From Rhodospirillales bacterium (GTDB lineage Bacteria; Pseudomonadota; Alphaproteobacteria; Reyranellales; Reyranellaceae): a stretch of 35,031 bases of DNA. Of this stretch, positions 31,387 to 35,031 are shown one piece after another. A program made the position numbers and the translations under genes. Position 1 is the first letter of the stretch; the number at the start of each line of letters is the position of its first letter. The stretch is from NCBI GenBank assembly GCA_947469635.1, contig CANIRG010000010.1, positions 1-35,031 on the forward strand. Direction: 5' to 3'. The notes beneath the pieces were generated by a model. That model worked only from the letters and a program-made list of their open reading frames with translations. It was not told the DNA's origin and did no database searches.

Positions 31387-33090
31387 CTATCCCCCGAGAA
31401 GGCTGCGGGCGGCGGCGCCGGCCGTGGCCGTGCGCAGGCGCGCGAGAATGGCGCTCAGGACGGACACCACGGCGAACACCACCACGATCACGAACACCGA
31501 GAAAGCCGCGGCCGGTCCCAGCGCCATCTCGGTCATGTTCTCCAGGATGCGCACGGTGATGAGGGTCCAGCTGAGCGACACCAGGAAGATGGTGGCGCTG
31601 ATCGCCGTCATGGAACGGATGAAGACGACGCCCAGCCCGGCGAAGAAGGCCGGCGCGATCAGCGGCAGGGTCACGCGCCGGAAGGTCTCGCCACTGCCGG
31701 CGCCCAGGCTGGACGATGCTTCTTCGAGGCTGCGGTCGATTTGCGACAGCAGCGCGACCGTGGCGCGGATGCCGGTCGGGCTGTAGCGAAAGACATAGCA
31801 GGCGACGATGATCATCGCGCCGCCGGTCAAGGCGATGGGCGGATCGTTGAAGGCGATCAGGTAGGCGATGCCGACGATGGTGCCGGGCAGCGCGTAGTTG
31901 ATCATCGACACGATCTCCATCGCCTGCCGCCCGGGGAAGCGGCGCCGCGCGATGAGGTAGCCCACCAGCACGCCGTAGAGGCCGCCCAGCGGCATGCCGA
32001 TCAGCGCGATGATCAGCGTGTCGCGGATCGCCGGTACGCCCTCGGTGAAGATCACCGCATAGTGATGCCAGGTGAAGCTGTTGTTGGCGCCGAAGGCCAC
32101 GACCGCCGAGGCAAAGACCAGCAGCGCGTAAAAATAGAGGATGGAGACGGCGACCATCACGGTGGCGACCACCAGCGCCGCCGAGGCCCAGGGCGCGATG
32201 GCCCGGGTGCGCGAGCGTTGGCCCACCTTGCCCGTCACCGTGACGTAGGTACGACGACCGACCCAGTAGCGTTGCAGCAGATAGACGACGGCGGCCGGCA
32301 CCAGGAGCATCAGCGACAGCACGGCCCCGCCCTTGAAGTCGAACATGCCGGTGATCTGGAGATAGGCCTGGGTCGGCAGCACCGGAAAGCTGTTGCCGGC
32401 CAGGATCAGCGGCGTGGCGAAGTCGGCCAGCGACGCCGCGAACAGCAGCAGGAAGGCGTTGGCGAAGCCCGGTATGGCCAGCGGCACGGTGACGGTGCGG
32501 AAGATGCGCCAGCGCGAGCCGCCGAGGCTGAAGGCCATCTCCTCGAGGTTGGGATCGATCGCGGCGATGATCGGCCGCAACGTGAGATAGGCGAAGGGGA
32601 AATAGGTCAGCGTCTCGGCCAGGGCCGTGCTCACGAAGCCGTAGGCGCTGACATTGTCGAACCCCAGCAGGTGATGGCTGATGAAGCCCCTGGGGCCGAA
32701 GGAGAAGATGATGGCGATCGAGGTGGTGAAAGGCGGCGACACCAGCGGCAGCAGCGCCGCGGCATCGAGCAGCGTCAGCCAGCGCCGGCCAAGGCCCGTG
32801 CGCGTTGCGGTGAGCGCGAACAGGAAGCCCAGCAGCGTGCCCAGCACGCCCACCGTCGCGGCCAGGATCAGGCTGTTGAAGAAGGCGGCTCGGTGGCCCG
32901 CGTCGCCCAGGCTGCCCAGCAGCGGTTCGAGCGTCAGCCGGCCCTCGTCGCTGAAGGCGCGGACGAGCAGCACCGTCAGCGGGTAGAGGACGAACAACGC
33001 CAGCAGCAGCCACAGGACGACAATGACGCCCAGCAGCACCGGGTCGCGCAGGACCCGGCGGCCCTCGCTGGCGAAGCCGCGTGAGGCCAT
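31387..33090 (-). CDS. Ferric-type ABC transporter permease, second cassette (two fused domains)
   Basis: A 567-residue membrane protein with two permease halves and about 12 helices. EAA loops read DPNLEEMAFSLGGSRWR in the first half and DRSLEEASSSLGAGSGE in the second. It has a short cytoplasmic N-terminus (MASRGFASEGRRVLRDPV) before the first helix. ATG 33090 lies 2 bases from the stop of the binding-protein gene, and the ATPase gene follows after 4 bases, so the three genes form a tight operon. It should form the membrane channel of the cassette. Confidence 0.9.
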   Translation of the reverse strand: MASRGFASEGRRVLRDPVLLGVIVVLWLLLALFVLYPLTVLLVRAFSDEGRLTLEPLLGSLGDAGHRAAFFNSLILAATVGVLGTLLGFLFALTATRTGLGRRWLTLLDAAALLPLVSPPFTTSIAIIFSFGPRGFISHHLLGFDNVSAYGFVSTALAETLTYFPFAYLTLRPIIAAIDPNLEEMAFSLGGSRWRIFRTVTVPLAIPGFANAFLLLFAASLADFATPLILAGNSFPVLPTQAYLQITGMFDFKGGAVLSLMLLVPAAVVYLLQRYWVGRRTYVTVTGKVGQRSRTRAIAPWASAALVVATVMVAVSILYFYALLVFASAVVAFGANNSFTWHHYAVIFTEGVPAIRDTLIIALIGMPLGGLYGVLVGYLIARRRFPGRQAMEIVSMINYALPGTIVGIAYLIAFNDPPIALTGGAMIIVACYVFRYSPTGIRATVALLSQIDRSLEEASSSLGAGSGETFRRVTLPLIAPAFFAGLGVVFIRSMTAISATIFLVSLSWTLITVRILENMTEMALGPAAAFSVFVIVVVFAVVSVLSAILARLRTATAGAAARSLLGG

Positions 33091-33092
33091 TG

Positions 33093-34097
33093 CTAGGGCA
33101 GCACTTCCTTGATCCAGCGGTCGACGATGCGCTTGCGGTTGGCGCCGGCATACTCATCGTCGATCGGGAAGATGGTGGCGCCCTTCAGCACCTCGGCGAG
33201 GCTCGCCTCGGTCTTCACATCGGGGCTGGCCGGCACGAAGTTGACCTTGTGGTCGGCGAGCTTCGACTGCATCGCGGCACTGGTGGCGAAGTCGATCAGC
33301 TTCTTGCCCGCGTCGGGATTCTTGGCACCCTTGATCAGCGCGATCGCCTCGGCCGCCGAGCCGATGCCTTCCTTGGGGAAGCTGATCACGACGTCGTAGC
33401 CCTTGGCCTTGGTCTCGAGCGCATCGACGATGAAGAAGATGCCGCCGCCCGCCTGGCCCAGGCCCACCGGCAGCGTGCCGCCGCCGCCGCTCTTGGTATA
33501 GACCTGCACGTTCTGGCGCAGCTTCTTCAGGTAGGCGAAGGTCTTCTCCTCGTCGCGCTTGTTGACCTCCAGCACGGAGAAGATGCGCGTCACCGCCGTG
33601 CCCGAGGTGCGGGCGTCGGCCATCTGCAGCTGGTTCTTGTAGGCAGGATCGAGCAGGTCGTCCCATGAGGCCGGCGGCTTCAGCCCCTTGGTCTTGAGGA
33701 AGGCGCCGTTTGTCATGAAGACCAGCGGGTCGTCGGCCATGGCGGTCCACTGCCCGTCAGCGTGCTTGAAGCGCGCCGGCAGCTTGGCGAAGGACGGCGA
33801 CTTGTAGGGCTCGAAGATGCCTTCCTTGATGCCGGCGGCGAAGGTCTCGACGGGACCGCCGAACAGCACGTCGATGCGCGGATTGTTCTTCTCGGCGATC
33901 ACGCGGGCCAGCGCCTCGCCCGAGGAGAAGCGGATGAAGTTGACCTTGATGCCGGTCGTCTTCTCGAATTCCTGGAACATTGGCCGGGCATAGTTCTCCG
34001 GCCAGATCGTGTAGACGTTCACCGGATCGGCGGCCTGCGCGGTCGCGGCGGCCAGCCAGCCGGCCACTGCCAGCAGTGCAACGCAAAACATCCTCAT
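33093..34097 (-). CDS. Ferric-type ABC transporter periplasmic binding protein, second cassette
   Basis: A 334-residue exported protein with signal peptide MRMFCVALLAVAGWLAAATA. The mature part begins DPVNVYTIWPENYARPMFQEF and continues with KVNFIRFSSGEALARVIAEK and PRIDVLFGGPVETFAAG, typical of FbpA/AfuA relatives. The region corresponding to the iron-binding Tyr pair reads GGGIFFIVDALE, with Phe instead of Tyr, so ferric-ion binding of the classical kind is doubtful. ATG 34097 is preceded by a GGGGGAAG ribosome site; ATG 34091 is a possible alternative. It heads a tight three-gene operon; the upstream gap of about 100 bases to the Bug gene shows no convincing promoter. Confidence 0.88.
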   Translation of the reverse strand: MRMFCVALLAVAGWLAAATAQAADPVNVYTIWPENYARPMFQEFEKTTGIKVNFIRFSSGEALARVIAEKNNPRIDVLFGGPVETFAAGIKEGIFEPYKSPSFAKLPARFKHADGQWTAMADDPLVFMTNGAFLKTKGLKPPASWDDLLDPAYKNQLQMADARTSGTAVTRIFSVLEVNKRDEEKTFAYLKKLRQNVQVYTKSGGGGTLPVGLGQAGGGIFFIVDALETKAKGYDVVISFPKEGIGSAAEAIALIKGAKNPDAGKKLIDFATSAAMQSKLADHKVNFVPASPDVKTEASLAEVLKGATIFPIDDEYAGANRKRIVDRWIKEVLP

Positions 34098-34198
34098 CCG
34101 CTTCCCCCAAGTGTGACAGTTTTGTTACTTGAAGGCATCTTGCGTCATTTGCCGGCAACGCGCCACTGCAGCGCTACTGAGGATACGCTCGGCAAAGG

Positions 34199-35031
34199 TC
34201 AGTTCTGCAGCTTGACGTCGGCCTTCTGGATCACCGGCGTCCAGGTCTCGGCCTGCTTGACCAGTGCCGCGCGGAGCCCGTCGGGCGTCGAGAACCTGGC
34301 GTCGCCGCCCATGCTGGCGAAGCGCTCGACCACGGCCGGATCCTTCAGCACCTTCTCCATGGCAGCGCTCAGGGTCGCGACGACGTCCGGCGGCGTGCGG
34401 GCCGGCGCGATCAGGCCGAACAGGGTGATGGCCTCGAAGCCCGGAAAGCCCGCCTCGACCATGGTCGGCACGTCGGGCGCCAGCGCCGCGCGCTGCAGCG
34501 ACGTTACCGCGAGAGGGCGGACCTTGCCGGAGCGCAGCACGGGCAACGCCGGGCCGATCTGGTCGAATTGAATCTGGATCTGGCCGCCCATCAGGTCGGC
34601 ATTGGCTGGCGCCGCGCCCTTGTAGTGCACCATCTCCCATTTGGCGCCGGTGAGCAGCGCCAGCCACTCGCCGGCCAGATGGTTGATCGAGCCCGCGCCC
34701 GACGTTCCAAAGGAGAGCTTGGAGCCCTCCCGCTTGGACAGCGCCACCAGCTCGGCCACGTTCCTGGCCGGAACGTCGAGCCCGACTTCCAGCACCATCG
34801 GCTGCTCGAGGATGGTGGTGATGAAAGCGAAATCCTTGCGCCAGTCGAACGGCGCCCGACCGAACAGCACGGGGCTGTTCACCAAAGAGTTCGAGGTCAG
34901 CAGCAGCGTGTAGCCGTCGGGCGGCGCCTTGGCGACGATCTCGGCTCCAATCATGGCGCCGCCGCCGGGCTTGTTCTCCACCAGCACCGGTTGACCCAGC
35001 ACGCCCTGCAGCTTCTCGCCAACGAGTCGCG
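34199..35031 (-). CDS. Bug-family tripartite tricarboxylate transporter receptor (5' end beyond window)
   Basis: A partial gene; the frame remains open to the right edge, so the signal peptide and first residues lie outside. The visible 277 codons contain the Bug signatures LVGEKLQG, LGQPVLVENKPGGGAMIGAE, KLSFGTSGAGSINHLAGEWL, MVHYKGAAPANADLMGGQI and VPTMVEAGFPGFEAI. The internal GTG at 35002 should not be taken as the start, because family homology continues upstream of it. It probably binds a small carboxylate in the periplasm. It is a second, divergent Bug protein in the window and has no TctAB partners here. It lies upstream of the second ferric-type cassette on the same strand, about 100 bases away. 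Confidence 0.9.
   Translation of the reverse strand, partial: RLVGEKLQGVLGQPVLVENKPGGGAMIGAEIVAKAPPDGYTLLLTSNSLVNSPVLFGRAPFDWRKDFAFITTILEQPMVLEVGLDVPARNVAELVALSKREGSKLSFGTSGAGSINHLAGEWLALLTGAKWEMVHYKGAAPANADLMGGQIQIQFDQIGPALPVLRSGKVRPLAVTSLQRAALAPDVPTMVEAGFPGFEAITLFGLIAPARTPPDVVATLSAAMEKVLKDPAVVERFASMGGDARFSTPDGLRAALVKQAETWTPVIQKADVKLQN

Overview
This 35 kb window is a densely coded, high-GC stretch of chromosome. It most likely comes from an alphaproteobacterium of the Rhizobiales/Reyranella type. That assignment is inferred from base composition, the families present (Bug-type receptors, PRISE-type reductase, CaiB/BaiF transferase, several ferric-type ABC cassettes) and the style of the interspersed palindromes. 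I see no rRNA, tRNA, CRISPR array, insertion sequence, integrase or phage gene, and no gene-free stretch longer than about 300 bases.

Left part (1-7515): the end of an RND efflux pump with a perfect-stem terminator; a medium-chain reductase followed by a CoA-transferase; a hipBA-type toxin-antitoxin pair on the minus strand. Divergent from hipBA runs a four-gene plus-strand operon: PRISE-type reductase, HutD-like cupin, ketopantoate reductase-like dehydrogenase and an orphan ModA-like binding protein. The hipB/reductase intergenic region holds an 18-bp palindrome, TGTC-N2-CGTACG-N2-GACA, twice exactly and once with two mismatches. The copies are spaced 27 and 54 bp apart and lie on the predicted hipB promoter and just before the divergent operon. 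This is the most interesting regulatory structure in the window, because the antitoxin may also control the metabolic operon.

Middle part (7516-23794): a mosaic of palindromic repeats; a class-III aminotransferase and a cupin separated by a perfect 21-bp hairpin; a HAD phosphatase overlapping a lipoprotein alpha/beta hydrolase; nikR divergent from a TonB-dependent receptor with a NikR-like operator on the receptor start; a VapBC-type pair; an amidohydrolase; a four-gene minus-strand operon (SDR, GT-C-like membrane protein, SDR, MFS exporter); a FrnE-like DsbA protein; and a large AsmA-family protein.

Right part (23846-35031) is a transport island. Two complete ferric-type ABC cassettes are encoded on the minus strand with different internal gene order (binding protein-ATPase-permease, and binding protein-permease-ATPase). 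Between them, on the plus strand, a family-5 peptide-type binding protein overlaps a Bug-type binding protein. A second Bug gene runs off the right edge. Five periplasmic binding proteins of three families therefore sit within about 8.5 kb.

Functions are inferred from motifs and family resemblance read by eye; substrates of the transporters and most enzymes are not determinable from the sequence alone.
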